64,000 bases of DNA from Prosthecobacter sp. SYSU 5D2 (GCF_039655865.1 NZ_JBBYXL010000007.1:310001-374000), one strand, 5' to 3'. Counted from the stretch's first letter, positions 35,578 to 44,974 are shown. The notes: generated from the letters alone by a model not told the origin. Program-made: numbers and translations.

Positions 35578-36093
35578 ATGAACGAAGAGATTACAGCTTC
35601 AATGCCTTTTGATTCTCCAACAATGTTGGCGGGTTACAAATGGCACAGACGTCGCTCCTCAGCATTTGGCTGGCCATTTTGGGTGGCTGTTGCATTGGTT
35701 GTTATCTCCACCGTTCCCTCAATTCTCAGCCAGGGTAAAATCCAAATGTTCCCGCAGTATTGGTTTTTGGTGGGAGCCGCGATCTTAATAGCATTGGTTT
35801 ATTGGCTGGGGCCGCGAATCTACCTGCGAGGCTTGAAAACTTCTCCATCTTTCGCAACTACGGTGTCATACCAGTTCAGTGATGAAGGATTATTGGTGAG
35901 AATGCCACTAGGAGAGGGGAAGTTTGATTGGGACTACTTCATTGAGAGTATCTCAACACCTGATGGTGCTATGATTTACAGTCACAAAAGAGCCTTCAAC
36001 TGGCTCCCCAAAACCGCCTTCGCCTCCGAGGCCGACTACAATCGCTTCCTCCAGCTCATCGCCGAAAAGACCAAGCATTCCAAAATCGGCTGA
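35578..36093 (+). CDS. YcxB-like small membrane protein inserted between sufC and sufB
   Basis: About 171 residues from ATG 35578; the TTG just before it is less likely. Two membrane helices (about 30-47 and 61-81) are followed by a soluble C-terminal domain with the YcxB-like look: VSYQFSDEGLLVRMPLGEGKFDWDYFIESI, then a conserved-type FNWLPKTAF (written here in parts). The first two thirds are AT-richer than suf neighbours. Function is unknown for the family. It begins 8 bases after sufC, so it is part of the operon. Confidence 0.65.
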   Translation: MNEEITASMPFDSPTMLAGYKWHRRRSSAFGWPFWVAVALVVISTVPSILSQGKIQMFPQYWFLVGAAILIALVYWLGPRIYLRGLKTSPSFATTVSYQFSDEGLLVRMPLGEGKFDWDYFIESISTPDGAMIYSHKRAFNWLPKTAFASEADYNRFLQLIAEKTKHSKIG

Positions 36094-36132
36094 ACTGAAC
36101 ACTGAAAACTAAACACTGAAAACTTTCTTATT

Positions 36133-37551
36133 ATGGTCACCGCCCCAGACAACGACATTTCCGACATCAAGGTTGATAGCGTGGGGGACTTCACGTTCCC
36201 TGAGCGCAACAAATTCGACTCCGGCTTCGGCATCACCGAAAAGACGGTGGACTTCATCGCCGATGTCAAAAACGACCCGGACTGGATCCGCGAGTTCCGC
36301 CACAAGGCGCTCAAAATCTTCCAGAGCAAGCCCATGCCCACACATTGGGCCACCAAGGACCTGGAGAACATCAAGTTCGACGAGTTCCGCTACTACCTCT
36401 CCGACGGGCAGAAGCCGAAGCGTTCCTGGGACGACGTGCCAGAGGACGTGAAGCGCACCTTTGACCGCCTGGGCATCCCGGAGCAGGAGCGCAAATTCCT
36501 CGCCGGCGTGGAGGCGCAGTATGACTCTGAGGCCGCTTACTCCAACATCAAGGCCGCCGTAGAAGAGCAGGGAGTCATCTTCGTCAACAGCACCGAGGGC
36601 CTGCACAAGCACCCCGAGATCTTCAAGAAGTGGTTCGGCAAAGTCATCCCGACGGGCGATAACAAATTTAGCGCCCTCAACAGCGCCGTGTTCTCCGGCG
36701 GTTCCTTCATCTACGTGCCTCCGGGCGTGAAGGTGAAGCATCCCCTGCAGGCTTACTTCCGCATCAACTCCGAGCAGTTCGGCCAGTTCGAGCGCACGCT
36801 CATCATTGCCGATGAAGGCGCGGAGCTGATGTACATGGAAGGCTGCACCGCCCCCAAATTTGAAACCGCCACCCTGCACAGTGCCGTCGTGGAACTCGTC
36901 GCCATGAAAGGCGCAAAAATCCAATACGTGACCGTGCAGAACTGGAGCAGCAACGTCTTCAACCTCGTCACCAAACGCGGCATCGCCCATGAAGATGCCG
37001 AAGTGCGCTGGATCGACTGCAACATCGGCAGCCGCCTGACCATGAAGTACCCCGGCGTCATCATGAAGGGCAAACGCGCCCGTGGCGAGGTCATCAGCAT
37101 CGCCCTGGCCAACAGCGGCCAGCACCAGGACACCGGTGCCAAGATGGTGCACGCAGCGGATGACACCACCAGCAACGTCATCAGCAAGTCCATCTCCATC
37201 GGTGAAGGCCGCAGCACCTATCGTGGTCTGGTCCACATTCCCAAGCACCTCAAAGGCTGCAAGAACAACACCGAGTGCGATGCCCTGCTGATCAACACCA
37301 ACAGCCGCACCGACACCTACCCCGCCATCAGCGTGCGCGGCAACCAGCACTCCACCCAGCACGAAGCCAGCGTCAGCCAGGTCAGCGCCGACCAGATCTT
37401 CTACCTCATGCAGCGCGGCCTCAGCGAAGCCGAAGCCATGAGCCTCAGCGTCAACGGCTTCATCAACGACCTCGTCAAAGAGTTCCCCATGGAATACAGC
37501 GTCGAACTCAAGCGCCTCATTGACCTCGAAATGGAGGGCAGCGTGGGGTGA
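36133..37551 (+). CDS. sufB: Fe-S cluster scaffold protein SufB
   Basis: 472 residues. Conserved SufB segments include [20 protein letters not shown], then [40 protein letters not shown] (Cys), and [11 protein letters not shown] with the Cys-containing motif near 375-384 ([11 protein letters not shown] follows). SufB is the cluster-assembling core of SufBC2D. Its TGA overlaps a following ATG/GTG start. The gene has normal length and no visible break. Confidence 0.96.
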   Translation: MVTAPDNDISDIKVDSVGDFTFPERNKFDSGFGITEKTVDFIADVKNDPDWIREFRHKALKIFQSKPMPTHWATKDLENIKFDEFRYYLSDGQKPKRSWDDVPEDVKRTFDRLGIPEQERKFLAGVEAQYDSEAAYSNIKAAVEEQGVIFVNSTEGLHKHPEIFKKWFGKVIPTGDNKFSALNSAVFSGGSFIYVPPGVKVKHPLQAYFRINSEQFGQFERTLIIADEGAELMYMEGCTAPKFETATLHSAVVELVAMKGAKIQYVTVQNWSSNVFNLVTKRGIAHEDAEVRWIDCNIGSRLTMKYPGVIMKGKRARGEVISIALANSGQHQDTGAKMVHAADDTTSNVISKSISIGEGRSTYRGLVHIPKHLKGCKNNTECDALLINTNSRTDTYPAISVRGNQHSTQHEASVSQVSADQIFYLMQRGLSEAEAMSLSVNGFINDLVKEFPMEYSVELKRLIDLEMEGSVG

Positions 37552-37775
37552 TGGACATGCTCTCGACTATGGTGACTGTCCCAGATGTCTTTTACGCGGT
37601 TTTCATTACCCAGCTGCCGCTTTGGATAGGATTGATTGTCTTCATCTGGGGCTTTCGCTTAGTTCGTAGTTTGCGTGACCGCCTGGATACCATCGAAGAT
37701 AAACTTGACCAGCTTTTGGTTATCCAGCAGACGAAATTCACAACAGAAAGACCTGGTTCCGCAGGGCATCCCTGA
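37551..37775 (+). CDS. Short membrane protein between sufB and sufD
   Basis: About 74 residues (ATG 37551 overlaps the sufB stop). One strongly hydrophobic helix (FITQLPLWIGLIVFIWGFRLV) precedes an amphipathic helix LRDRLDTIEDKLDQLLVIQQ that looks like a coiled coil. No family recognised. Start overlap suggests translational coupling to sufB. Confidence 0.5.
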   Translation: MDMLSTMVTVPDVFYAVFITQLPLWIGLIVFIWGFRLVRSLRDRLDTIEDKLDQLLVIQQTKFTTERPGSAGHP

Positions 37776-37802
37776 CCTGGACTTTATCACCAGACCACCC
37801 GT

Positions 37803-38159
37803 ATGTTCGAGAAGAGCGACCAACAATTTGCCAACGCCGCCAAGCACAAGTCGGTGCGTCGGCAATTGTTGGCCAGTCTTCAAGCACGGCGGAAGCACTG
37901 TCTGCCGGTGCTATTCTCGATAAGCGCGGCCGCTGTTGGGCTATTGATTGCGCTCGTTATGACCACCCAGGTTTCGTGGTCCTCTTCTTGGTTAGTCCCG
38001 GGACTTTTAGGGTTCGGGCTGCTCTCTTTAATCGCTGTCGCCATCTCCGAAACCAGCCGCTTTTTCGCTCTGGACACCCAGATCAAAGTCATGCGCATGA
38101 TGGAAGTGGCCAACGGTCAGGCCGAAGCCGAGCCGTTATTAGAGTCCTTCAATCCCTAA
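37803..38159 (+). CDS. Two-helix membrane protein, first of a likely paralogous pair
   Basis: 118 residues. A charged N-terminal helix ending LLASLQARRK precedes two hydrophobic segments (about 35-54 and 64-83) and a short tail with LDTQIKVMRMMEVANGQ. The layout and several positions match the gene directly downstream (LMASLQRRS and LEQQIHLLTIINDLAAQ), so the two look like an old tandem duplication. Function unknown. Confidence 0.6.
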   Translation: MFEKSDQQFANAAKHKSVRRQLLASLQARRKHCLPVLFSISAAAVGLLIALVMTTQVSWSSSWLVPGLLGFGLLSLIAVAISETSRFFALDTQIKVMRMMEVANGQAEAEPLLESFNP

Positions 38160-38169
38160 GCTCATCGTC

Positions 38170-38538
38170 ATGCTAGCCCAGCTTCTCCAGCACGAAAATG
38201 ATTCCCGCCAGGCGCGCGGTGATCAGGCCGCGCGTGCTGCTTTGATGGCCAGCTTGCAGCGCCGCAGCCGGGCCGCTTATCGGACTGCCATAGTTCTTCT
38301 GGGAGCCGCGATGATTCTTCTGGTGGTGCTCATGGTGGCCTTCACAGGGGAGTCCAACAGCCAAGGCCTGGATCACCCGGTGATGCGGGTCCAGATGCCC
38401 TTGTTCGTGCTGGCAGCCGTCGCCTGCGGAGCCTCCTTTCAAAAATGGCAGGCGCTGGAACAGCAGATCCATTTGCTAACGATTATCAATGACCTGGCAG
38501 CCCAGGTGGAAAGCCTCAAACAAGGAGGTGCTGTATGA
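38170..38538 (+). CDS. Two-helix membrane protein, second of a likely paralogous pair
   Basis: 122 residues: charged helix with LMASLQRRSRAAYR, hydrophobic segments at about 40-59 and 75-92, and an amphipathic tail (QALEQQIHLLTIINDLAAQ). It starts 10 bases after its upstream relative and lies about 50-90 bases before sufD. Helical tails suggest homo- or hetero-oligomers. No family recognised; its place in the suf operon may be chance or may link Fe-S assembly to the membrane. Confidence 0.6.
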   Translation: MLAQLLQHENDSRQARGDQAARAALMASLQRRSRAAYRTAIVLLGAAMILLVVLMVAFTGESNSQGLDHPVMRVQMPLFVLAAVACGASFQKWQALEQQIHLLTIINDLAAQVESLKQGGAV

Positions 38539-38589
38539 TGCAGCGCAGCCATTCCGCAACTTCCAGACTTTCAATCGTAAGGCCAAATC

Positions 38590-39990
38590 ATGGCCCGAGC
38601 TTCACTTTTTCATTCTAGCCAGAAATCATTCATGCCCGCCACTCTTTCACCCACTCCCAAACTCAACCCCCATCCTGTGTCCGATACTCCCGCCATCTCT
38701 GCTCCTTCCGGTCTTGAAGTCATTGCGCCTGTGCGTGATGAAACCTCTGCTCCAGGCTGGTTTCTGGCACGGACGGAAGCCGCCTGGGAGGAGTTCCAAA
38801 AGCTGCCAGTGCCCAGCATCAAGGATGAGAGCTGGCGTTATTCTAACGCGAAGAAGATCGAGCTGGCCGAGCACAGCCCCGCCCTTGCAGTCACGGAAGC
38901 CCAGAAGCAGGCAGCCATTGCGGCCTCCGAAGGGCTGAAGGAACGCACGGCGCGTTTTGTCTTTGTGAATGATGAACTGGTTCTCTCTGAAACCGATGCC
39001 CTGCCGGCCGGTGTGGTCTGCGTGAACTTCGCCGAAGCATTGAAATCTCATGGTGAGGTCCTGAAGGAGCACTTCATGAAGCGGCAGATGACGCTGGGGT
39101 CAGCCAAGTTTGCCGCGCTGCATCTGGCGCATGTCAAGGCGGGCACGGTGATCGTGCTGCCGAAGAATGTGACCATCGAAAAACCCATCGAGGTCTTCCA
39201 TTGGGTGGTGGGTGATCATGCCGCCATTTTCCCGCACACACTCATTGTTAGCGGTGACAACTCTGAGGTCAGCGTGGTGGACCATTACCGCAGCCTCGAA
39301 GGTGAAGGCGGGCTCAGCATTGCTGTGGCGGATCTGGTCAGCGGTAACGGTGGCCGCATCACGTATGCCGCCTGCCAGGAGCTGGCGGATGATGCACAGG
39401 CGCTGCACCTTTCCAGCATCGTCGCCGGCCGTGATGCCAGCGTGAAGAGCTTCCAGGTGCAATTGGGTGCCGAGTTCAGCCGCAGTGAGACCGTCAGCGA
39501 CCTCATCGGTCAGGGTGCCCGCAGCGACATGCTCAGCGTCTCGATGCCCATCGGCGACCAGATCGTGGACCAGCGGACCTTGCAGAACCACAAGGCACCT
39601 CACGCCACCAGCGACCTGCTTTACAAAAACGCCCTCTATGGCAAGTCCCGGAGCATTTTCAGCGGCCTCATCACCGTGGATGAAAGCGCCCACTACACCG
39701 ATGCCTACCAGACCTGCCGCAACCTGCTGAACAGCGACGAAGCAGAAGCCACCTCCCTGCCTGGACTTGAGATCAATGCCGACCAGGTCAAGTGCAGCCA
39801 CGGCGCCACCAGCGGCCCCATCAGTGATGAAGAGCTTTTCTACCTGAAGGCACGCGGCATCAGCGACATTGATTCCCGCAAGCTCATTGTGGAAGGTTTC
39901 CTGGCCGACGTGCTGAAGCGCTTTGGCAACAGCGAGGTGCTGGACACCCTGGTCGCCCGCATTGACGAAAAGCTCGAACGTGCTGTTTGA
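38590..39990 (+). CDS. sufD: Fe-S cluster assembly protein SufD
   Basis: 466 residues from ATG 38590, or about 452 from ATG 38632 (MPATLSPTP), which is as plausible. The SufB/SufD beta-helix core is clear: DESWRYSNAKKIEL, VIVLPKNVTIEKPIEV, SVVDHYRS, then NHKAPHATSDLLYKNALYG and SLPGLEINADQVKCSHGAT (Cys-His pair), FLADVLKRF at the end. It completes SufBC2D. No SufS or SufE/SufU gene is seen in the window. Confidence 0.95.
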   Translation: MARASLFHSSQKSFMPATLSPTPKLNPHPVSDTPAISAPSGLEVIAPVRDETSAPGWFLARTEAAWEEFQKLPVPSIKDESWRYSNAKKIELAEHSPALAVTEAQKQAAIAASEGLKERTARFVFVNDELVLSETDALPAGVVCVNFAEALKSHGEVLKEHFMKRQMTLGSAKFAALHLAHVKAGTVIVLPKNVTIEKPIEVFHWVVGDHAAIFPHTLIVSGDNSEVSVVDHYRSLEGEGGLSIAVADLVSGNGGRITYAACQELADDAQALHLSSIVAGRDASVKSFQVQLGAEFSRSETVSDLIGQGARSDMLSVSMPIGDQIVDQRTLQNHKAPHATSDLLYKNALYGKSRSIFSGLITVDESAHYTDAYQTCRNLLNSDEAEATSLPGLEINADQVKCSHGATSGPISDEELFYLKARGISDIDSRKLIVEGFLADVLKRFGNSEVLDTLVARIDEKLERAV

Positions 39991-39999
39991 TCATCGGCG

Positions 40000-40935
40000 A
40001 TGATCCTGACCCGCATGCTACGCCTCAGTCTGCTCGCAGGCTGGGGCGTTCTGTTGCTGGGGTTGCTGTTGCAGTTCGTCATCAAGGATCATCTGTTCGG
40101 CCTGCGCCTGCTGTACTATGCGATGCCCAAGCCCTGCCTGCTGGCGCTCGCTGTTACACTTTTGGTTTGGCCAAAAGCAGGCCGTCAGTTGCGCCTGGCC
40201 GCTGGAGTGGTGAGCCTCCTGCTGGCTTCAACGTGGATGATGAGCTCCTGGGGCAGGGGACCGGATACAAGCCTGGTCCGCGATGACTCCAGTGAAGTGC
40301 GCATCCTCTTCTGGAATCTGTCCCACCCGACCGGCATTCATCAGGGGATGGTGGATTTGGTCAGGGAGCATCAGCCGCACATCGCCACCTTTGTGGAGCC
40401 GGGTCGCAAGGGCATGGAGGAGCGCTGCCGGGTTTATGAATCGCTGCTGCCGGGGTATGAAGTGAGCTGGATGCCGCGTGGAGTGCTCTGGGTTTCACGG
40501 GTGGAATCACGGTATCGCGACCGGGGCAAGCTGGAGGGCATGGGAGCCTTTGCACGGTTTGAAGTGACCGGCTTGGGACCTGCCTTCCCGGTCGTTGTGG
40601 CGGATGTTCATCCTCATCCTTTCCACTGGCGGAAAGGCCAGCTTGCTGAGGCGCTCTCCTATGCACAGGGCCGTCCAGATGCGTTGCTGGTCGGTGACTT
40701 CAACACGCCTTTGGAATCGCCGCTTTTCAAAGACTACCGGGCAGAGTTTACCAATGCCATGGAGGTGGCAGGGCAGGGGTTCAAGGAAACCTGGCCCATC
40801 GGGCTGCCGCTGCTCAGTCTGGATCAACTTTGGTTAGGCCAGGACTGGGTGGTGCTGGAGGCACACAAGATCTGGAAGCTAGACCACAGCGACCATGCAG
40901 CCCTGCTGGTGACGCTGAGGCGGAAGGCGAAGTGA
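40000..40935 (+). CDS. Membrane-anchored endonuclease/exonuclease/phosphatase-family protein
   Basis: 311 residues. Three hydrophobic segments fill the first 85 residues; the catalytic domain follows, outside or at the membrane face: RILFWNLSHPTG, VEPGRK, ADVHPHP, LLVGDFNTPLES (the family's D-x-N) and the terminal SDHAALLVTL. Members of this group cleave phosphodiester bonds in DNA, lipids or sugars. Substrate is not clear. It starts 9 bases after sufD and ends inside a large inverted repeat. Confidence 0.82.
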   Translation: MILTRMLRLSLLAGWGVLLLGLLLQFVIKDHLFGLRLLYYAMPKPCLLALAVTLLVWPKAGRQLRLAAGVVSLLLASTWMMSSWGRGPDTSLVRDDSSEVRILFWNLSHPTGIHQGMVDLVREHQPHIATFVEPGRKGMEERCRVYESLLPGYEVSWMPRGVLWVSRVESRYRDRGKLEGMGAFARFEVTGLGPAFPVVVADVHPHPFHWRKGQLAEALSYAQGRPDALLVGDFNTPLESPLFKDYRAEFTNAMEVAGQGFKETWPIGLPLLSLDQLWLGQDWVVLEAHKIWKLDHSDHAALLVTLRRKAK

Positions 40936-41004
40936 AGCGGCCACTCCTGGCTGCTGTTGGAAGAAGACCAATGCCCAAGCAGCCAGGAGTGGCCGCTTCA
41001 CTTC
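40929..41004. repeat. 27-bp perfect inverted repeat between convergent genes, bidirectional terminator-like
   Basis: Arms 40929-40955 and 40978-41004 are exact reverse complements over 27 bases with a 22-base loop. The left arm contains the stop of the upstream + gene and the right arm reaches the stop of the − gene. There are no long T runs beside the arms, so simple Rho-independent termination is uncertain; a mobile palindromic element is an alternative. No second copy was noticed in this window. Confidence 0.85.
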
Positions 41005-41551
41005 AATCCACGGACCAGTCCACAGCCACCTGCTGCTCGCGGCCATTGCGGTCATGGTATTTGACGAAGCCGTTTTTGGCCCCGAATTCATGGACGCATT
41101 TGGTCACCTTCACATCGAAGGCGCAATATTCGGCGATCTCGGCGATCTTGCCCTGCTGCCACCAGCGGATGGCATCGAGGCCATCGGCCGTTTTGCCGGT
41201 GCCCAGGCTGGCGGAGGCAACGGCATCCAGCTTCAGCCGGTGACCGAGTTTCTTTTCCAGATCCACCAGCAGGTCCAGGTCCCGCACCTGCTCGCGGAAG
41301 TCAAAGATGGTGTGGCCCATGAGCACTTCATAGTCGAAGCTGACATGGTTGAAACCGACGACAAGATCGGCGCGTGTGAGCTGATAGATGAGGTCGGACG
41401 TTTCCTCTTCCAGGAAGATGCGATATTCGCCTAGCTTGGTGCTGTAGGTCACACCGACAGAGATGCCCATCTTGTGCTTGTTCCCCCAGCCGCCCACATC
41501 ATTGGCGGTACGGCGGGTTTCCAGGTCGAAGTAAACGATGTCCCGGGCCAT
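41003..41551 (-). CDS. DEDDy-type 3'-5' exonuclease domain protein (RNase H-like)
   Basis: 182 residues. Motif I is YFDLET (Asp9, Glu11), motif II VGFNHVSFDYEVL and motif III AEYCAFDVKVT with the Tyr-x3-Asp of the DEDDy class. This matches stand-alone exonuclease domains of the DNA polymerase B/YprB type. It follows the IF-1 gene by 5 bases, so translation-factor and exonuclease genes are cotranscribed. Substrate is unknown. Confidence 0.8.
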   Translation of the reverse strand: MARDIVYFDLETRRTANDVGGWGNKHKMGISVGVTYSTKLGEYRIFLEEETSDLIYQLTRADLVVGFNHVSFDYEVLMGHTIFDFREQVRDLDLLVDLEKKLGHRLKLDAVASASLGTGKTADGLDAIRWWQQGKIAEIAEYCAFDVKVTKCVHEFGAKNGFVKYHDRNGREQQVAVDWSVD

Positions 41552-41556
41552 CGCGC

Positions 41557-41886
41557 TCAGAGACGATAGACGATGCGGGCTTTGTCCATGTCGTAGGGCG
41601 ACATTTCAATCTTCACGTTGTCGCCGATGACCAGACGGATGAAACGCTTGCGCATTTTGCCGGAAATGTGGGCCAGGACTTCGTGACCGTTCTTCAGCTT
41701 CACGCGGAACATGGTACCTGCGAGAACTGCGGAGATGACTCCGTCCAGCTCGATGGCCTCCTCTTTCTGCTTGAGTTCGTCTTCAGGGGACGGGGGCGGC
41801 GGCATGTGGCGGCCGGAACCACCACGCGGCCCCGAGGAGCGGCGAGGACCGCCACGGTTGTTGTTCTTTCGACGAGGAGGAGGCAT
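41557..41886 (-). CDS. infA: Translation initiation factor IF-1 with basic N-terminal extension
   Basis: 109 residues from ATG 41886; a GTG three codons earlier is possible. The last 70 residues are a typical IF-1 OB fold ([48 protein letters not shown]). IF-1 is normally about 72 residues, so the first about 37, rich in Arg, Gly, Asn and Pro ([18 protein letters not shown]), are an extension that may bind RNA. IF-1 occupies the ribosomal A site during initiation. Confidence 0.9.
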   Translation of the reverse strand: MPPPRRKNNNRGGPRRSSGPRGGSGRHMPPPPSPEDELKQKEEAIELDGVISAVLAGTMFRVKLKNGHEVLAHISGKMRKRFIRLVIGDNVKIEMSPYDMDKARIVYRL

Positions 41887-42059
41887 AGATGACACAGCGC
41901 GGTTTTTTCAGAAAACCGGGCGGTCTTAGAGTGCTGCGCGTGTGGGCCATTGACAACTCCTAATTTATCTGTCGAGGGCAATCTTAACTGCCAGGCGGAA
42001 GAAAAAGTGCTGGCGCACTCCATTGTGTGCATTATGTTGCGCTTCGCTAGTTCTCAGAT

Positions 42060-42135
42060 GGTGGTCGTAGCTCAATGGTAGAGCCCCAGATTGTGATTCT
42101 GGTTGTTGCGGGTTCGAGCCCCGTCGATCACCCCA
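42060..42135 (+). tRNA. tRNA-His (GTG anticodon)
   Basis: A full cloverleaf: acceptor GTGGTCG/CGATCAC, anticodon stem CCAGA/TCTGG around TTGTGAT giving anticodon GTG, T arm GCGGG-TTCGAGC-CCCGT, and encoded CCA. The extra G at 42060 facing C at 42132 is the G-1 identity element of tRNA-His. It lies between infA (diverging) and rnc. Confidence 0.96.
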
Positions 42136-42201
42136 CCCTGCCGTTCACGTTGACGGCCTTTCCCCGGTCTGAAACGAAGCTGTGAATTTTCCCCTTCGCC
42201 C

Positions 42202-42948
42202 ATGGAAGTGCTAGAATCTGTCCTCGGTTACACTTTTCAGGATCGTCAGTTGCTGACGATGGCCCTCACCCATGGAAGTGTCGGTTACGAGGCTCAGCGG
42301 GCGCAGGCGGACAATCAAAGGCTCGAGTTTCTTGGCGATGCCGTGTTGCAGCTCATGCTGTCGGAAATGGTTTACCAACGGCTGCCCAAAGCCGATGAAG
42401 GACAGCTCACCAAACTGCGGGCACAGATCGTCTCCACAAAGGCCCTGGCAGCCGTCGCCCGGCGGCTGGAGCTGGGACGCTTCATCATCATGGGGAAGGG
42501 GGAGCAGGCCAATGGCGGGCGCGAGCGGGAGAATACGCTAGCGGATGTCCTGGAGGCTGTGGCCGGTGCCATCTATCTGGACGGTGGACTGGTGGAGGCG
42601 CAAAAGCTGACGCAGCACCTGTTTCGCGAAGATCTCGAAAAGCTGCTCGTCAGCCCTGGGGATCCGAATCCCAAGGGCCAGCTCCAGGAGATCATCCAAG
42701 CGGTGGGGCCGACACCGCCGCATTACAAGATCCTCAGCCAAAGCGGGCCTGACCACGCCAAATGCTTCGAAGCGAGTGTGAACTGGATGGGCAGCGTGCT
42801 GGGCACCGGCACAGGCAGCAGCAAGAAAGAAGCTGAGACGGCCTCGGCCAAATCCGCCCTGGAATCTCCAACGCTTATGGTGCAGCTAAAAAGTCTGGTT
42901 AGCTTAAATATTAATAATCCCATAACTACTGTAAAAAACTGTGAGTAA
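42202..42948 (+). CDS. rnc: Ribonuclease III
   Basis: 248 residues. The signature RLEFLGDAVLQLMLSE holds catalytic Glu/Asp, and the second acidic site is in NTLADVLEAVAGAIYLDGG. A dsRNA-binding domain follows (PKGQLQEIIQ, AKCFEASVNWMGSVLGTGTGSSKKEAE in part). It processes rRNA precursors and structured RNAs. The C-terminal about 20 residues are diverged from the usual end and AT-rich in codon use. Confidence 0.95.
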   Translation: MEVLESVLGYTFQDRQLLTMALTHGSVGYEAQRAQADNQRLEFLGDAVLQLMLSEMVYQRLPKADEGQLTKLRAQIVSTKALAAVARRLELGRFIIMGKGEQANGGRERENTLADVLEAVAGAIYLDGGLVEAQKLTQHLFREDLEKLLVSPGDPNPKGQLQEIIQAVGPTPPHYKILSQSGPDHAKCFEASVNWMGSVLGTGTGSSKKEAETASAKSALESPTLMVQLKSLVSLNINNPITTVKNCE

Positions 42949-43232
42949 CGGGCCGATAACTCACCTCAAGTCTGCGAGCAAACCTCATAACTGAGACTTG
43001 TTGATGCGCATACACAGGCTTTGCGCAATTTTGTCCGCAATGAATCGGAGTGTGGAACGTCCCCATTTTGGGAGAGGAACAGGCTTGTTGGACTTATACC
43101 CAGCCTATACGGATAAGGAGATTTATTGAGCTTTACCTTATTCAATCATAGAAGCTGTGCAAAAGCGGGATAACTGCATGGAAACGCAGCTTTGCTTGCA
43201 CTGGCATCCTTGCCGCCCATCATAGGCAGTCT
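42949..43232. other. Intergenic stretch between rnc and aroC, no gene seen
   Basis: About 284 bases, AT-richer than the coding neighbours. I find no convincing ORF, RNA gene or strong terminator in it. It presumably holds the aroC promoter. Confidence 0.5.
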
Positions 43233-44315
43233 ATGTCCAGCAGCCTCGGCACTCTCTTCCGCATCAGCACTTGGGGTGAATCCCACGGTCCCGGAGTGGG
43301 GGTGGTCATAGACGGCTGCCCGCCACGCATTCCGCTGACGGTGGAGGACATCCAGCAGGAGCTGGATCGCCGCCGTCCTGGGCAGAGCAAGATTGTGACT
43401 CCACGGAAAGAGGACGACAAGGCCGAGATCCTGTCCGGCGTGCTGGATGGAATGACGCTGGGCACGCCCATCGGCCTGTTCGTCCGCAATACGGACCAGC
43501 GGCCATCGGCCTATACGGAGATGGCGCAGGCCTACCGTCCGAGCCACGCGGACTATACGTATGATGCCAAGTACGGCATCCGGGCCGTTTCCGGCGGAGG
43601 CCGCTCCAGCGCCCGTGAGACCATCGGCAGGGTGGCAGCCGGGGCGATCGCCCGCAAGATGCTCCAGCAGTCGTTAAAGGGCTACGAATGCCTGGCCTAT
43701 GTGAAGACGATCCAGCACCTGGAAGCGAAGATCCCGGAAAAACTGACGGCGGAGCTGATCGAATCCAACATCGTCCGCACCTGTGATCCCGAAGCGGCAG
43801 AGCGGATGATCGAGCTAATTGAAAAAGTGCGCAGCGAGGGCAACAGCGTCGGCGGGGTGATCGAGTGCGTGGTGCGCGGCGTGCCGCCAGGACTGGGTGA
43901 GCCGGTTTTTGACAAATTGGAAGCCGATCTGGCCAAGGCGATGATGAGTTTGCCTGCGACGAAGGGTTTTGAAATTGGCAGCGGTTTTGCCGGCACGCTG
44001 ATGACGGGCCTGGAGCACAATGATGAGTTTTACATGGACGGCAGCCAGGTACGCACGCGGAGCAACCGCAGCGGCGGCATCCAGGGCGGCATTAGCAACG
44101 GCGAGGAGATCGTCTTCCGCGTGGCTTTTAAACCTACGGCCACGGTGCTGCGCGAGCAGAAGACGGTGACGAATACGGGTGAGGATACGACGCTATCCGC
44201 CCGCGGCCGTCACGACGCCTGTGTGCTGCCGCGCGCGGTGCCCATGGTGGAGGCGATGGTACACCTGGTGCTGGCGGACCACTGGCTGCGGCAGCGGGCG
44301 CAGAATGGGGCGTAG
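43233..44315 (+). CDS. aroC: Chorismate synthase
   Basis: 360 residues. [23 protein letters not shown] at the N terminus (given in part), [16 protein letters not shown] and the flavin-site region [22 protein letters not shown] (in part) are all family signatures. It converts EPSP to chorismate, the last common step of aromatic amino acid synthesis, with reduced FMN. It stands alone, not with other aro genes. Confidence 0.97.
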   Translation: MSSSLGTLFRISTWGESHGPGVGVVIDGCPPRIPLTVEDIQQELDRRRPGQSKIVTPRKEDDKAEILSGVLDGMTLGTPIGLFVRNTDQRPSAYTEMAQAYRPSHADYTYDAKYGIRAVSGGGRSSARETIGRVAAGAIARKMLQQSLKGYECLAYVKTIQHLEAKIPEKLTAELIESNIVRTCDPEAAERMIELIEKVRSEGNSVGGVIECVVRGVPPGLGEPVFDKLEADLAKAMMSLPATKGFEIGSGFAGTLMTGLEHNDEFYMDGSQVRTRSNRSGGIQGGISNGEEIVFRVAFKPTATVLREQKTVTNTGEDTTLSARGRHDACVLPRAVPMVEAMVHLVLADHWLRQRAQNGA

Positions 44316-44362
44316 AAAGAACGGGGAGAGAAGAAGGCACTTGGCAACCGCCTCTCCTTAAA

Positions 44363-44863
44363 TCACGCGGTGGGGCGGCCGGCGGCTTCTTCCTGGCGTT
44401 TCATCATGTCGCGGATCTCGGTGAGGAGGGCGACATCGGGGGGCATGGCGGCGGGGGGAGTGTCCTTGGTGATGACCAGGTCCAGGAGCTTGTTGGTCGG
44501 CTTGACGATGATAAAAAAGACGATGGCGGCGGTGATAAGGAAGCCGATCACGGCCCCGACAATGGCTCCGACATCCAGGAGGACGGGGACCATTTTTTCC
44601 GTGGTCACCTCAGTGCCGTTGACCTTTTCCGTGACCTTGGTCATCTTTTCCCAGATCTGAAACTTCCAGTTGGAGGTGCCAAGGTTGCTGCCGCCAAAGA
44701 TGGCCAGGATCGGCTCGACGATTCCTTTGGTGAAGGCGGTCACAATGTTGTTAAAGGCAGAGCCGATGATCACGCCAGTGGAGAGGCTGACGACGTTACC
44801 CTTGAGGATGAACTTTTTAAATTCGTCCAAGACAGCGGGGGAATGCAGGTGCGGAAGATTCAT
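44363..44863 (-). CDS. mscL: Large-conductance mechanosensitive channel MscL
   Basis: 166 residues from ATG 44863 (MNLPHLHSPAVL); the frame stays open upstream, but that part lacks family similarity. FKKFILKGNVVSLSTGVIIGSAF is TM1 (given in part), VGAIVGAVIGFLITAAIVFFII is TM2 and LLTEIRDMMK is the C-terminal cytoplasmic helix. The periplasmic loop (KVTEKVNGTEVTTEKM) is longer than in E. coli. It opens under membrane tension to release solutes in osmotic downshock. Confidence 0.92.
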   Translation of the reverse strand: MNLPHLHSPAVLDEFKKFILKGNVVSLSTGVIIGSAFNNIVTAFTKGIVEPILAIFGGSNLGTSNWKFQIWEKMTKVTEKVNGTEVTTEKMVPVLLDVGAIVGAVIGFLITAAIVFFIIVKPTNKLLDLVITKDTPPAAMPPDVALLTEIRDMMKRQEEAAGRPTA

Positions 44864-44974
44864 GCGCGGGTATGAAAAAAAGTTGAGCGGCGATGAGGCC
44901 GCCCAACAGACTTTATACCATCGGAGCAAAAGCGGTGCCCGGTTGCATGCGAGACCGCGAAGAAAAGGAGAGAA

